NCBI GenBank assembly: GCA_003508835.1
Contig: PUFA01000003.1
Coordinates: 8,781,501 to 8,845,500 of the forward strand
Length of the DNA: 64,000 nt
Direction of reading: 5' to 3'
Origin: Eonycteris spelaea
Lineage: Eukaryota > Chordata > Mammalia > Chiroptera > Pteropodidae
The notes under the pieces were generated by a model, which worked only from the letters and a program-made list of their open reading frames with translations, was not told the DNA's origin and did not search any database. Every line of letters begins with the position of its first letter. Positions within the stretch are counted from its first letter, which is position 1. Of this stretch, positions 35,305 to 47,420 are shown piece by piece. A program made the translations under genes and the position numbers.

Positions 35305-35725
35305 AAAATAGTACAAAGATAAATAAGTTCGAGGGATGTAATGTACAGCATGATGACTGTAGTTAGTAATACTGTATTATATATTTGAAAGTTGCTAAGA
35401 AAGTAAATCTTGAAAGTTCTCATCACTAGAAAAATATTTGTAATTATGTGAAGTGATAAATATTTACTAAATTTATGGTGGTAATCATTTTGCAATGTAT
35501 ATATACATCAAATCATTATGTTGTACACCTTAAACCAATACAATGTTATATGTCAGTTATATCTCAATAAAACTGGGGGGTAAAAAGAATGATTCAGACC
35601 CTGAATGGAAACCTCCTCTACTCTAGCCTAGGACTACCCAAAGAAATTTAGTTTCATAAACTATATAAATGTCTAACCAATGTACTGTATACTTGAAACT
35701 AATAATAAAATTTTTTAAAAATCTC
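35305..35725 (+). mobile_element. L1 3'-UTR ends, sense (one clear, one short)
   Basis: 'atgtacagcatgatgactgt', 'gtacaccttaaaccaataca' and 'tatatctcaataaaactggg' (to about 35587) are the terminal 3' UTR of a Laurasiatherian L1 like the one at 9.7 kb. A second very short L1-like 3' end follows at about 35668-35722. Confidence 0.75.
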
Positions 35726-36999
35726 AACCAAGTTCCTTCATTTACCAGAGCAAAAACAAAGTGAATATGGAGAGCTATGCAGAAGATACATGTGTTCCTA
35801 CTAATTTTGTAGTAAATAGTCCATTCTTTTATAGGTTTGCTTAGAAATTGCTTAAGTCACACACAGAGGGCTATTTCTTATGTAAACTTTGTTAAGCTTT
35901 TTAAAATATATGGTTGTCATGATGTTTGGAAACTAGTAAATTCAACTGAATGAAAGGGTACTTTTTTGCTTTGCTAGAGAAGGGAGAGACACAAAGAAAT
36001 AAACTAACATTTCTTGAGCATCTATTCTGTGCTTAGTACTACACTAGATATTTCATATTAAGAATCAGGGTCTCTAAAATGTTAAACTTGCGATCTGTTC
36101 TCTATCATATAAATTTGGTGTTATTGTGATCTGTCACAACTATTAAAACAACTTTTCAATCATTTAATAACATTAAAAATTTGTACTTTATTATAAACTA
36201 TCGACACTTCCAGACCTTTTCCCTCTCCCTAGTTAGACATTATTAAGAAAATAGCTATAAAATTAGAGATCAGATAATCTCATTGTTGTAATATCCAAAG
36301 TGTCTATCTTAGATCTTAAATACACAGGGGGATCTTATCTGGGCTTCCATAATGATGCTGTTTATCTGAGTGTGGTCCATGAAAGTATCTTGGGAGTATA
36401 ATTGAAACCATTTTGCAAACTAAGTTTTGGCATCATGGAAGGTATCATTTAGTTACGTGATGCTTCATTCCTTCATTCAATGCATATCTACTGTGTGTTT
36501 CCAATTTGTCATACAATTTTAACAGCAGAGTGTAAAAATAAATAAGCAAATGATATAAATTAAATCAATAATTATAAGTTGTGAAAAGTGCTATGAAGAA
36601 AAGAAAGCATAAGATCCCAAGAGAAAATTAGCAGCAAAGAGGTTCCTCTTCTGGTGTGGACAAGAAGGATCCAAGCAGAAAAACCATCCTCCAGATAACT
36701 AGATAGACTCTAGACAAGATACAGGCAGCCCTCATATTGCACAGTACATCACAGTAACTGAAATGTGTCCATTTTGGAACTGCATCCTTGCTCTATGCAG
36801 TTCTATAGTAGCAGTTTAGTAGTAGGAGTTTACAGTTTCCACATTCTCAGAAAACCAAAACAGGAAAAATATAAAGAAAACACTCATCAGTGCATCACAG
36901 TCAAACAAATGGTGAAAGCAACCAGAAACTCAGAGGTAAGGAATATGTGTTGTCAATTTTAAGCCACTGAATTCGGGGGTAATTTGCTATGCAGAAATA
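35726..36999. other. Mostly unassigned, small MIR-like piece
   Basis: A fragment at about 36000-36062 ('cttgagcatctattctgtgc') resembles the edge of a reverse-complement MIR. An L2-like phrase occurs near 36475-36620. The remainder is unrecognised. Confidence 0.4.
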
Positions 37000-38640
37000 G
37001 ATAACTAACACAACTATGACAGCTGGAGATATCAACACCCCTCTCTCGATAATTGATAGAATGAATAGATAGAAAATCAGGATATAGAAGATGCTAAAAA
37101 TATCCACCAATCTACCCTAAATGTAATTTACAAAACACTTCAGTCAATAACAGAAGAAAATAAATTATTTTCACATGAACACAGATTATTTATTAGGATA
37201 GATCATATTCTGAACTATAAATTGAATATAAATGAAAAACAGTGTATCAAAATATGTGAGATGCAGCCAAAGCACTGCTTAGAAAATTATAACATTAAAC
37301 TTTAATATTAGGAAAGAAGAAACATCTCAAATCACTAATCAATAATCTAAGTTTGCACCATAAAAAACTTGAATAAGAAGAGTAAATCAATCTTCAAATA
37401 AGTAAAAAGGAATACAGAGGAAATAAATTAAAAAGAACCCCAAAGAGACAATAAACCAAAAGCTGATTTTTTGAATGGATAAAGAACATTGATAATCTCT
37501 ATAAGACTCATCGTCAGGTATTTACCAAAGAGCAATGAAAAGATAGATTCAAAAAAATAAAAACAATCAGGCATATTTACTCAATGGATGAAAATATAGA
37601 CCCTCAAAAATGCTTGGACATAAATATTCATAGCAGCTTTATTTGTAAATGTCATATACTGTAAACAACCCAATGTCTGTCAACAGGGGAGTGGGTAAAC
37701 AAATTGGGATATATTTACGCAGTGAGTGACTAGAACCCACAATGAAAAGAAACAATTATTGATAAATACATATCCCCTTATGTGCAGGGGATATGTTCCA
37801 AGGCTCCCAGTGGATGCCTTGAGGGATGCTACTGAACTCTGTATGTGGTATGTTTTTTCTTATACATACATATGATAAAGTTTAATTGATAAATTAGGCA
37901 CAATAAGAGATTAACAATAATAACTAATAATAAAATAGAACAATTCGAACAATGTACCATAAAATAAGTTATGGTAATGTGGTCTCTCTCAAATTGTCTT
38001 ATGTATTTTACTCACCCTTCTTGTGATAATGAGATAATGAAATTCCTTGTTTAGAACTTTCACTTTTCACTCAAAGGAAGCACTTTCACAGCTTCTCTTT
38101 GGCATATCCAAATAGCCAGCATCACTACTCTTGCACTTGGGTGCCATGATTAAATAAAATAAGGGTTACTTGAATATAAGCACTGCAGTACGACAATAGC
38201 AGATCTGATAACCAAAATGGCTACCAAGCGACTAGGTGGGGAGTGTAAACAACGTGGATACGCTGGAAGAAGGGATGACTCAAGTCCCCAGCAGGACTGA
38301 GCAGGACATCGCGAGATCTCATCACGCTAATCAGAATAGAGTGCAATTTAAAACTTATGAATTGTTTATTTCTGGAATTTTTCACTTAATATTTTCAGAC
38401 CAGTTGACATGGGTAACTAAAACCTCAGAAAGTGGAACCATGAATAAGAGGGGGTACTGCTGTATATGAAGTTCTAGAACAGACAAATCAAAACTATAAT
38501 GACAGATAGCAAAACAATTATTATCTCCGGGTGGAGGAGGCAGGGAAGGATTTACTAGAAAGGGGCACAAAGGAGTTTTCTTGGTGCCCTGTGTCTTGAT
38601 TGGTATGAGTAGGTTACAAGGGTGCATACTTTTATCTAAA
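37000..38640 (+). mobile_element. Old L1 (L1M/L1ME) fragment, split by a Tigger element
   Basis: The left part reads through decayed ORF2: 'aaatatgtgagatgcagcca', 'aagcactgcttagaaaatta' and 'tcatagcagctttatttgta'. After the transposon it resumes with 'tatatgaagttctagaacag', 'ggtggaggaggcagggaagg' and 'ttggtgccctgtgtcttgat', which belong to the end of the same L1 type (a catgaagttcaagaat...gggtgatggaaatgt pattern). Confidence 0.65.
37767..38464. mobile_element. Tigger-type DNA transposon nested in L1
   Basis: The element opens with 'tacatatccccttatgtgca' and closes with 'gggggtactgctgta', inverted termini of the family that reads tacagtatcccccttatc. Interior blocks 'taaattaggcacaataagag' and 'attaacaataataactaata' match one side, and 'cagcatcactactcttgcac' lies in the degraded transposase 5' region. 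It is about 698 bp and has no intact transposase frame. The termini sit on a TA, as expected for Tc1/mariner-pogo insertion. Confidence 0.8.
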
Positions 38641-38660
38641 TCATCAGATTGTTTGCCTAT

Positions 38661-38760
38661 GATGAGAGAGAGAGAGGGAGAGGAAGGAGAGAAGGCAGGA
38701 CACAGAGAGACTATGAAAGAAAGAACAAAAAAAAAAAAGAGGAGAAAAGAAAAAAGAATG
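38661..38760 (+). repeat. Purine-rich (GA)n low-complexity tract
   Basis: GAGAGA units and A/G-rich sequence with an A-run at about 38727-38738. The Lys/Arg/Glu-rich frame across it is compositional. Confidence 0.8.
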
Positions 38761-39079
38761 GAACTGGCCAGGATCTTGGGGCCTACATTAATCTGGACCA
38801 GGTATAAAGGTATAAAGGAGTTACAAAACAAAACTGACTTGGAAAATCAGAAGTAAATGCTAAGAAGGAGTAGTCTCTAAAGAATGGAAGGAGACTCCAG
38901 GAATGAACAGTCTTTGAGTTTTTTACTCTACTTCTCTAATACTTGTAATTGTGTGTGTGTGTAATGTCTATTTTATAAATAACCACAGTGGCTATAAATG
39001 TGTATGTGTGCAATAAGAGCCAAGTTAAAATTTGTAAGGCCCCTAAATACAGATAATATTATAGTATTCTGTTTTATCT

Positions 39080-39325
39080 ATCTCCATTATATAATTCTAA
39101 ATTAAAAGAATGCAACTGTAGACTGAAATACCTATGGATGAATATATATGATATCTAGGATGTGCTTCAAAAATAATATGGGTGGAGATATAAATGAGTA
39201 GGTGAATGTATTTGGTCATGATTTAATAATTGTTACAGCTGGATAATGGGTATCATTATGTATGTTTGAAAGAAAGTTAAAGAAAACTGTAGTAACCATA
39301 AAATAAGGGTGTTAAGTAAGACTAG
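39080..39325 (+). mobile_element. L1ME-type 3' end
   Basis: 'taggatgtgcttcaaaaata', 'gtggagatataaatgagtag' and 'gataatgggtatcattatgt' match the tail of L1ME elements (gggatttgcttcaaaataat...gctgggtgatgggtac). Confidence 0.6.
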
Positions 39326-41070
39326 CAAAGTTTTTATTTACTTGTCATGAATAACTACTTAGAAGCTTTAAAAAATATCTTTTAACTATTTTAGTGCCCC
39401 TGTTACTAATGTTAAAAGCCCACACAGAACATACCTACTGGATGATCCCATTCTGGTTAGATTGAGGATTATTACTGCCTTATCTCAGGAAGGTTTCACA
39501 AGTTAAAGGAGCCTCGGGGCAGTGCAAATAAAAACTAAGAGAAGGAGCCAAATCCTGTGTCACTGCCTGGTAGAAAGCATCCCAGCAAATAAAGAAAGGA
39601 CCAGAAATATTTTCACGTCAGATGAGGCAGAAGTACCAGCAGAACAGGTCCTATTAAGGACACAAAGAAAATTATCATTGAGATTTTGGAAATAAAAATG
39701 AAGGTAGTAAATTTGAATTTCCTAAAGACTATTTTGACTGTAGATTGCAGTTCTCTGATATGACCTATTATAAAACAAATGTGTTTAATAGTCATTAGGC
39801 ATTCCATACATATTCTCAGAGTTGAAATATTTGTTCATTGAACAAATATAAGCCATTCTCTAATATGATGAACAAACAATTGAAAAAAATAAATCAGCTT
39901 AAATTTTTAGATTATCAAAAATTTACGACACAGAAAAAATACCAAAGAAAGAAAATCTTTATACTTAAATAACTCCACGTTTATTTTTAAAGTTTCTTAA
40001 AGTAAAAATTAAAGTTATATTACTTCAAATGAATGATACTATAGTAATCTTATCTCATTAAGGTAAGATCATAGGTAGCATTTACTCCTGGCAACTAAAC
40101 AACAAATTAATTGATTTGGGTTTAATTCTTATTTATTCATATATAGACATAGAAGGAAGATTTCTGTTATCAAACTTTAAGTCATTATTATAAAAATATT
40201 AATAATGTCCTAAGAATATATATCTAAAGATTTGAAAAATGCACACAGATTAATAATAAGTAGAGAGAGAACACATTACTTTCATTTTGGGGACAATGTC
40301 ATGTCAAAACAGTAACCTATTTTTGGTTAATCAACAAAGTAATCAACAAGTATTTACTGAATAACTACAGGATGCTATGAAATGTACAAAAGATATATGT
40401 AGGATAAAGAGTTCACAATCCTGGTGAAGGAGTGGATAATCCTGATGTCTAATATACATAACAATGATTAGAAAAAAACAGAACACATTATATGAATAGG
40501 TTTTAAGACAGTGTTTCCATGAGTAAGTCATATGAGTTCAAAGAGGGTTAGATAACACTGGCTGGGGAATGTACTTGGAATGATGGTAAGGAAAGGACAG
40601 ACAGAAAGGTTTGAAACAGAATACTTTATGTTCAGCGTATAATTCTTAAAATATTCACTCCTATAAAATAAGCAAGTTATTTCTACTATCTTTGAGATTA
40701 AAAAACAGATCTAAAATAGCCACTATTTCTTTTAATGTAAACTATAAAATATATTTTAAATGCTGAGAGTTTCTTCTTCTAAACATTTAAAACAGATATA
40801 GATGAGTGGAGTTACAATTAATTTTCTTTGTCAAATTGAAGAAATGTCATTACAAAGAGAAATATACTGCACTATTAATCACAAGATTTAAATGAATATC
40901 CTTACATGTATATAATTCTGTCATCCAAAAAACTTTTTTGGTTTGTTTGTTTTAAACATACAAAGAAAAAGTTGTATGTATCCCAATAGCAAACGCAAGC
41001 CACACATAGTATTTAGTTCATTTTGTTCATATAAAACATACGAACGCGTGTTCTGTCAAAGGTGTTTTCA
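39326..41070. other. AT-rich sequence, nothing firmly recognised
   Basis: A weak L2-like phrase lies at 40345-40450 ('gaataactacaggatgctat'). No genes or RNA genes were seen. Confidence 0.4.
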
Positions 41071-41160
41071 AGCTTAAAAGAATTGTTCCTATATGCTGCA
41101 TAGGGCTAGAAGTGAAGCTTAAAAAAATTGTTTTTATATGCTCCATAGGGCCAGAAGTAA
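41071..41160 (+). repeat. Two-copy 45-bp tandem duplication
   Basis: The unit beginning 'agcttaaaagaattgttcct' (41071-41115) is repeated as 'agcttaaaaaaattgttttt' (41116-41160). Both contain an 'atatgct-cataggg-cagaag' core. The copies differ at several bases, so the duplication is not recent. Confidence 0.85.
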
Positions 41161-44100
41161 AATTTTAATTTTCCTCACCATCATCCTTATTTTATGCCTA
41201 CAAGTATTTTCCAAGCACCTCCTATATGAGATGAACGTGCTTAATTCTATAGGGAGGAAAAAAAAAGAAAGGATGTTTTCATCATGGCCTCTGTCCTTAA
41301 GAATCATAATATGTTTTTTGAGATATGTGTAAATTAAAAAAAAAAATGACAATTTCAAAATCAAGAAATGTTCATGTATGTGTAGTGAAGCACAGACAAT
41401 ATTAACCATTGATTAAGAACTGGGTACAAAATAAGCTTTGTGGTTATGATAAAATATTCCTGTTCCTTTCAGTCTAGCTGAATGGCATTAAAAAAGGAAA
41501 AAGTAAGAGCAATACGTAAATGAAAAAGCATTGAAACCATGAAGAATGTTCAAGGTGATAACAGTGATGCAGGTCAGGGATAAAAAGGAGAAAAAAAAAA
41601 AACCAGGAGAATGACACATGATATTTGTGGCACAAATAAAAGATAAACATCTTAATTAACAAAGAAAATTTGCATATTAGTAAATATATAATCACCTCAT
41701 AGGAATACACTTTGAACTATCTCAAAATATATCCGTATAAGGTAAAATACCATTATTTTCAGTAATGAATTTTAATTATAGATCTACCCACATATTGGTC
41801 ATACAGTTTTAAAGATTACAATTTGATTTAGTTTCCTCTCCCCACACCCCATTTTTTTCATTTAGTTTTCATAGAAAGCAATGCTTTGCGACATCAAATA
41901 ATTATATGATATTTTCTGTACGAATTAACTTTTAAATTAAAACATGCACTTGTTAACATGCTTCCTGATGATATAAAGGAAATTTGGGCTATATCTATAT
42001 AATATGTAAAAAATCATTTCACTGGGAAATAAGTTAGGCAAATTAATTTCACATAAACAAAAGTTTTCACCAAGCTTTTCACTTTGTAGCAGGTTTCTTT
42101 GGTATTATTAAAACATTAGGCTTTATTTAGAATCATCAAGGAAAAATTTGACATTTCTCTGAAATAATATGGACAGCTATTCAAATAACTTTTCTTCCAT
42201 AAATAGCATTTTTTTTCCTAATTATTTGGATTGATCATCAGTATTGATCAAATTTTATTCGTTGTGATGTTTACTATTTATTCAATATTATGTTTGGTTC
42301 CATCTATCAAGGTATGCTATATTCTTGGGCAAAACAAAAACAAAACATTCCACTTTAAAACAATTAAAAATAGAGTTAAAAACAATTCTAGCAGCAAAGT
42401 TAGTAGATTATAAGCATCCTCTGATAAACTGTACTCTTTAGCTGGCTTTTCTTCACTGTCTTCATTGTGACAGTACACTTAAGTTTCATCTAAAACATCT
42501 GTTTTATTTATGGTCCACTGAAAAAATAAATTCTCCCCAGAGTAAAGAGCACACTAGTGTGATGCCATTGAGAGATCTGAACCACCATATGTATTTAATG
42601 AATTGCCACCACAGGGTGGAATCTCAGCTACTTAAAATGCAGATTTGCCCACACTAACATGAGAAGACAAAATATACTTGACTGCTTATACCCATCCTTA
42701 GTCCCCTTCAGTCCCAGGAGAACATGGAAAGGGTAAATAGCATTTCTCCTGAGGATCTTAGACAGAAAGATCAACCAAGGAGACACTGTGGCACCATAAT
42801 ATATACTGCCAGAGCAGCTGAATTACTAGGCCCTGCCCTGTGTGCAGGAGGCTTCCGTCTCACTAAGGCAGCAGGGAGCACAGGTGGGATGTAAGGAATA
42901 CCTCTGTTAAGCAATTGTTCCTTAACAGCTGACAGGACCATGCCTCAATGTAGAATTTCTCAGGCAATTAAATATTAACTTTAACTTTATAAATACCTAT
43001 TTTGAAGTGATGTATAAAGAGATTAAATGACCAGCCTTGGTGTTTATTAATGTAAGCATACACTTAAGTCCCCTCAGGTTTTATGAATGCTTAGGACACA
43101 ATTTATCCATTTCAGTGTTGGTCAGAAGATGGCTCTGTCTGAGGTTGATGTGTTCCAAAATGGGGGTATCTTGAAAAGTCAGAGAACAGCAATGGTTCTT
43201 CTTGCCCACCTTGGCCTCAAAATTTGATAGTTCTCACACCAAAAAAAAAAAAATCTAACCATGAATCCTCCAAGTCACAGCTCATCATTTTTAGTTGTGT
43301 ACTGACTACTCATGAACTTTTCATTCTTGAAAACTAATCAGTTTTTTAGGGAAGCAGAATTTATGTACATATTGTGTTTTCAAGTCCCCATATCATCCTT
43401 CCTTGGAACAATAGTTCACACCAAGGGGGTATAAGCGTTTCTAATTGACAAAGTAGTGGTCTTCACTTCTTCAACTCTTTTGAATCCATTTCCTTTTCTA
43501 CTCTTGTCATTCGAGTCTTTCGAAGGCTCTGAAATGTTTAATTCCTCATGCCCCCAAACTATTAGCAGCTTATAGATAATAGTAATCACTCTCATTTGAC
43601 CTATAACACATATACACTCTATATATCACTATGTTTATAAGACACACACACACACATGATTTCACTATAACACAGTGAATATTCTGATTTTATTTATAGC
43701 AAGTCTCATTAACTATAAACTATTTTAAAATTTGATAAATTATAAGAGCAAAATAGTAAATATTGGTAATTTATTTTCCTTGGTAGAGATGGCCTAAATA
43801 AGCATGAACCATAAATATGTATACATAGCCATATTAAAAATAGTTTTCCCTACTTGAAGGTATTCTGACACAAACTGCTAGTAACTGTTGAGCCACTGAA
43901 GTGATAATGCATTTCAGAAACATATTATAATCATCAAATCTAAATACACCTCTAATTAAAATAAATCCTGCCATGAGTGTGCAGATCAAAAGGAAAGTGC
44001 TCTTAATATATTGTTGTTCAATTCGGGCCGCCACCTCTTCTGCAAAAATCTCCCAGAAATACTGCAAAGCCATTAGTGTCTGCTACATGCTAAAGCTTCG

Positions 44101-44732
44101 AGTTTAACTCCAGTAGTCTGTGTAAAAGCCTAGATTATAAATCACTGTTGTGACCTATGCCCAGGAATCTATCTAGTCGTATTGTTTATGAAGATTGGAG
44201 GAAGGGATACTGAGCAACATCTTTAAGGTTGACTGATTGAAAAATATAAATAATATTTCCAAAACAATGACTGAAAATTTCAGCATGTCTATATTCGACA
44301 TACAGAAAACCAGGGAGAATTATCATTTCAAATGAAGTTCAAGGTGCCTACCTCTAATTATTATCAGGCTCCATAAAGGCTACAGGAAAAGCACTTTGAA
44401 CAATTTGAAGTACTTTTTAAAAATATATGATGTTATTATTGCTATTTTTTGCTTTAAATACTGCAAGCCTAACACTTCTTTTCCTGGTTTAATATTCCTG
44501 TGCCTTTGTTTTCCCATTCATATCCCTGAATTTCGGTGTTAATTTCTTCTTAAAATGTTTATGTACCACGGCTATATAATCTTAATGTCATTTTTATTAT
44601 TACATTAAATTGATAAGTCGGTCTATTTATTTCTTCTATTGAATCCTATACTTGGATTTTAAAATTGAGATCATTCAGCATAGTCTCTGCAGGACTGACA
44701 TCTGGTGCCTTTGCCATTAAATTTCTGTAAGC

Positions 44733-44759
44733 TTATCAAAAAAAAATTTTTTTTGATAA
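44733..44759. repeat. Perfect A/T palindrome
   Basis: TTATC, nine As, eight Ts and GATAA form an almost perfect self-complementary block of 27 bp. It is cruciform-prone but has no other associated feature. Confidence 0.9.
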
Positions 44760-45340
44760 CAGTAAGAAACCAAGAAACTCTATGATTTCCTAAATTTGTT
44801 TTCCATATGGTAAAATGTGGAAATTTTTAGCTTTCACTTGAAAGTTCATCCTCTTTTTTTGCTCCTTTTGTTTTTTCTCTTCTCCTCTCCCTCATCTTGT
44901 AATTCCTCAATTCTCTTTCATTCTTCTCCTCCCCCACCTCTTTTCACTACTTACCCTTCTATCTTCTCTTTGATACATTCGCTCTCTTGCAGCATTTCTC
45001 TTTTTTTTTTGTATTATTAGAAGGCTGCTGAATTTTCTTATATATGTAACCTCAACAAAAGGTGCTCTTTGTGAGAACTTTTACAATCATAAAAAAAAAA
45101 ATCCTCATGTATTTATGTGAGTAGGATGTATATGTAGGTGCAGGGCAAGGTTAACTTATTACCTCGCCCATTGAAATGTTGTGGGGGGTCAAAGAAACTG
45201 AAATATGGGGCAGAAAGACAAATGAACTAATTTTAATGTGCAACAGAAATTAAATAGGTAAAAAGAAAAGGAGTGTATCTTATACTTTCTTTGCAACAAT
45301 TCATAGCATCAAAAATAAAGTTTCACCTGTAGACTTTCCA

Positions 45341-45402
45341 GTATATATCTATATATATATCTATATATATATACTATACACACACACACACACACACACA
45401 CA
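45341..45402 (+). repeat. (TATC/TA)n(CA)n compound microsatellite
   Basis: TATATC and TA units run directly into about 12 CA units. It is a typical dinucleotide compound array. Confidence 0.95.
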
Positions 45403-46371
45403 TTCTTTTTCAATAACTAGATGTAAACTAATGGAGGCAAGGTTCCAAACATTAAACTTCTCTATATCTTTTAAGACATAGCACTTAAAGGAGGTTTGAG
45501 TGAAATATATAAATCATTATGAAATTGGTGAGCAACCCCAAAATATTGACTAAAATTGCTTGAAATTATTGCAATCTAAGAAGTTAAACAATGCAAATGA
45601 ATATGAATGCACACACAGATACATTGACATACAACACATACACATACCCCTCAAAAAGAAAAAAGTATATGAAAACATGAACCGGGAGATATATACAAAT
45701 ACAAAAGAGAAATTATATAAAAATATATACATATGGAAAAATTCATTCATTAATTTGCAATCTTAGTAGGTAACTTAAAAATAATCACGAATATCTTCAT
45801 TAGTTTCCAAAACCTAAGTTTCCAGGAATTGATTATAATGAATAAGCAACTGTGAGTAGCTGTACAATTAATATTGATAGTGAGATATTGACTTATGTGT
45901 ACTTGGATAGGTCATGTTATCCGACCTATGCTTCTGTGTCTCTGAAGTGACTACTTATTTGCCTTCTCATCCGCCTCCTCTGCAAAGATGCTCTGCAAAT
46001 AAATGAGGTAATGTTTGCAGCTTGGGAAAGAAACCTATTTCATACTCTCAGATATTATTACTATACCATGTTCCAGCTTGGTATATTATTGTCTCTGTTT
46101 TAAATTTAAATTGTACTGTTTGAGTCCTTGGGTTCTGACCAAAATATGGGTCAACATAAGAGGATGATTATTTTTGATTTTAATTCTGAGGCTCTGTTCG
46201 GATCCTTTGCACGTGTGAGGTAAAACTGAGGAAAATAAACAAAGCACATAAATCAAGCTTGGAAAGAAAAATATCAGGAAGGATTTTTTTTTTTTTTCAA
46301 TGAAGAGCGTGAACACTGTATTTCCCTGGAGGAATATTTCGGTCCAGGAAGGAGGATAGCGCATGCAGTGT

Positions 46372-46431
46372 GAATGTGTATGTGCGTGTGTGTGCATGTG
46401 TGTGTGTGTGAGTGTGTGCTGTGCGTGCGCG
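46372..46431 (+). repeat. Alternating (TG)n / GC tract beside the CpG island
   Basis: About 60 bp of nearly uninterrupted pyrimidine-purine alternation (TG units with GC and AC interruptions) end in 'gtgcgtgcgcgcccgcgg'. Such sequence can adopt left-handed Z-DNA under negative supercoiling. It lies just upstream of the island and of the GC box at 46441. Confidence 0.9.
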
Positions 46432-47420
46432 CCCGCGGAGAGGGGCGGGGGAGGCGGATGAGGAGGATGAGATCATAGTTTCAGGATCCTCAGGAAACCC
46501 TGGTACTGGCAGCAGCCAGCCTCTGCTGTGCCCACATGACCCACAACTCTGGCAGCGGACCCGGCACTTCTAACATTATTAAATAATAAGAAAGCAGCTC
46601 TTACTCCATGCCCGAACCTCCCTACAGACCAATGGACACCTTCTAAGAGTTTGGCGAGTCGGTGACTGAGGCGCCCGTCCATTCCAAGGTGTGTGCAAGG
46701 CGTTTTCCTCTTGACATCTCCGGAGTGGGGGAGGGCACGGGGGTGGAGGGGGTCGGGGCGACCAGCGAGAAGTGGGTGCCGGGCCGGGCCGCCGCGCGCT
46801 GCCCCGGCCGCGGGGTGCCGCGGAGCAAGCGGCGAGGCGGGAGATGCACATGACGCGCAGCCCCAGCTGCGCAAGGACCGCAGCCGCCCACGGCGCCGGG
46901 GCGCGCGGGCAGAGAGGAGTCTGGGCTGCCGGAGCAAGGGCAGGCGCCGCGCACCCGGCAAAGTCGAGTGGAAGCGGACGGCGAGCGCGGGCGAGGACAG
47001 GGAATCACCCCAACGCCCACTCGCGGGGTTCCCACCTGTGCGCCGGCGCGGGCCGCGGCAAGCGCGAAGCATGTGCGGGGCGCCGCAGCCAGGACTGCGG
47101 CGCGGCGCCTCCCCCGGCGGCGGGCGGCGCCTCGGCCCGCGGGCGGCTGTAGCGGCTGCTGCAGGATGGCCGGCCCGGGCGCGCGGGGCCGCGCAGGTAA
47201 ACCTCAGCCGCCCGCCCAGGCGGGGCAGAGCCGCAGCCCCCGCTGGCGCCGCCGCGCCGCTCCCGGGCTGGCGATGGCAGCCGGCTCCCTCGCGTCGCGG
47301 TTAGAGTTGTTTTTGTTGTCATCGCTGCCCTTTGGGTCGTCCTCGCGAGCTGAGCCGGTGGGCGGTGGCGTGGCCACATCCATTAGGGATGACACTCACG
47401 TTGCGGAGCAGCCTGGGGAG
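46432..47420. promoter_or_regulatory. CpG island, probable promoter and first exon region
   Basis: CpG dinucleotides are frequent from about 46660 to 47420, contrasting sharply with the AT-rich, CpG-poor flanks. A GC box (GGGGCGGGGG) lies at 46443-46452, and there is no TATA box, as is usual for broad CpG-island promoters. Long frames on all six strands here (for example 46473-47072 minus and 46693-47304 plus) are open mainly because GC-rich DNA has few stop codons; their Ala/Gly/Arg/Pro-rich products overlap each other and show no domain. The island could be bidirectional: on the minus strand a GTGAGT donor-like site lies at about 47394-47399. Confidence 0.85.
47166..47196 (+). CDS. Candidate first coding exon of an unidentified gene (partial)
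   Basis: An ATG at 47166 sits in a strong initiation context, with A at -3 and G at +4. It is followed in frame by ten codons (Met-Ala-Gly-Pro-Gly-Ala-Arg-Gly-Arg-Ala plus one base) and then the splice donor CAG|GTAAAC at 47197. The exon would end in phase 1. The same frame is open upstream to an ATG at 46968, so the start is not certain. I could not match the peptide to any known protein and it is short enough for chance. If real, transcription runs rightward and 47197-64000 is first intron. Confidence 0.35.

Larger units (their letters stand above)
41161..46371. other. Region upstream of the CpG island, mostly unassigned
   Basis: It includes a possible L2-like piece at 41200-41400, a short (CA)n at 43641-43655, a T-rich/C-rich stretch at 44850-44960, and no recognised gene. 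A 79-codon minus-strand frame at 43834-44073 is discussed as a finding. Confidence 0.4.

Noticed and set aside
46685..46700. Alternative splice donor CCAAG|GTGTGTG on the plus strand
   Set aside because: It is a weaker donor match than CAG|GTAAAC at 47197 and has no associated start codon in good context. It could still belong to a 5' non-coding exon.
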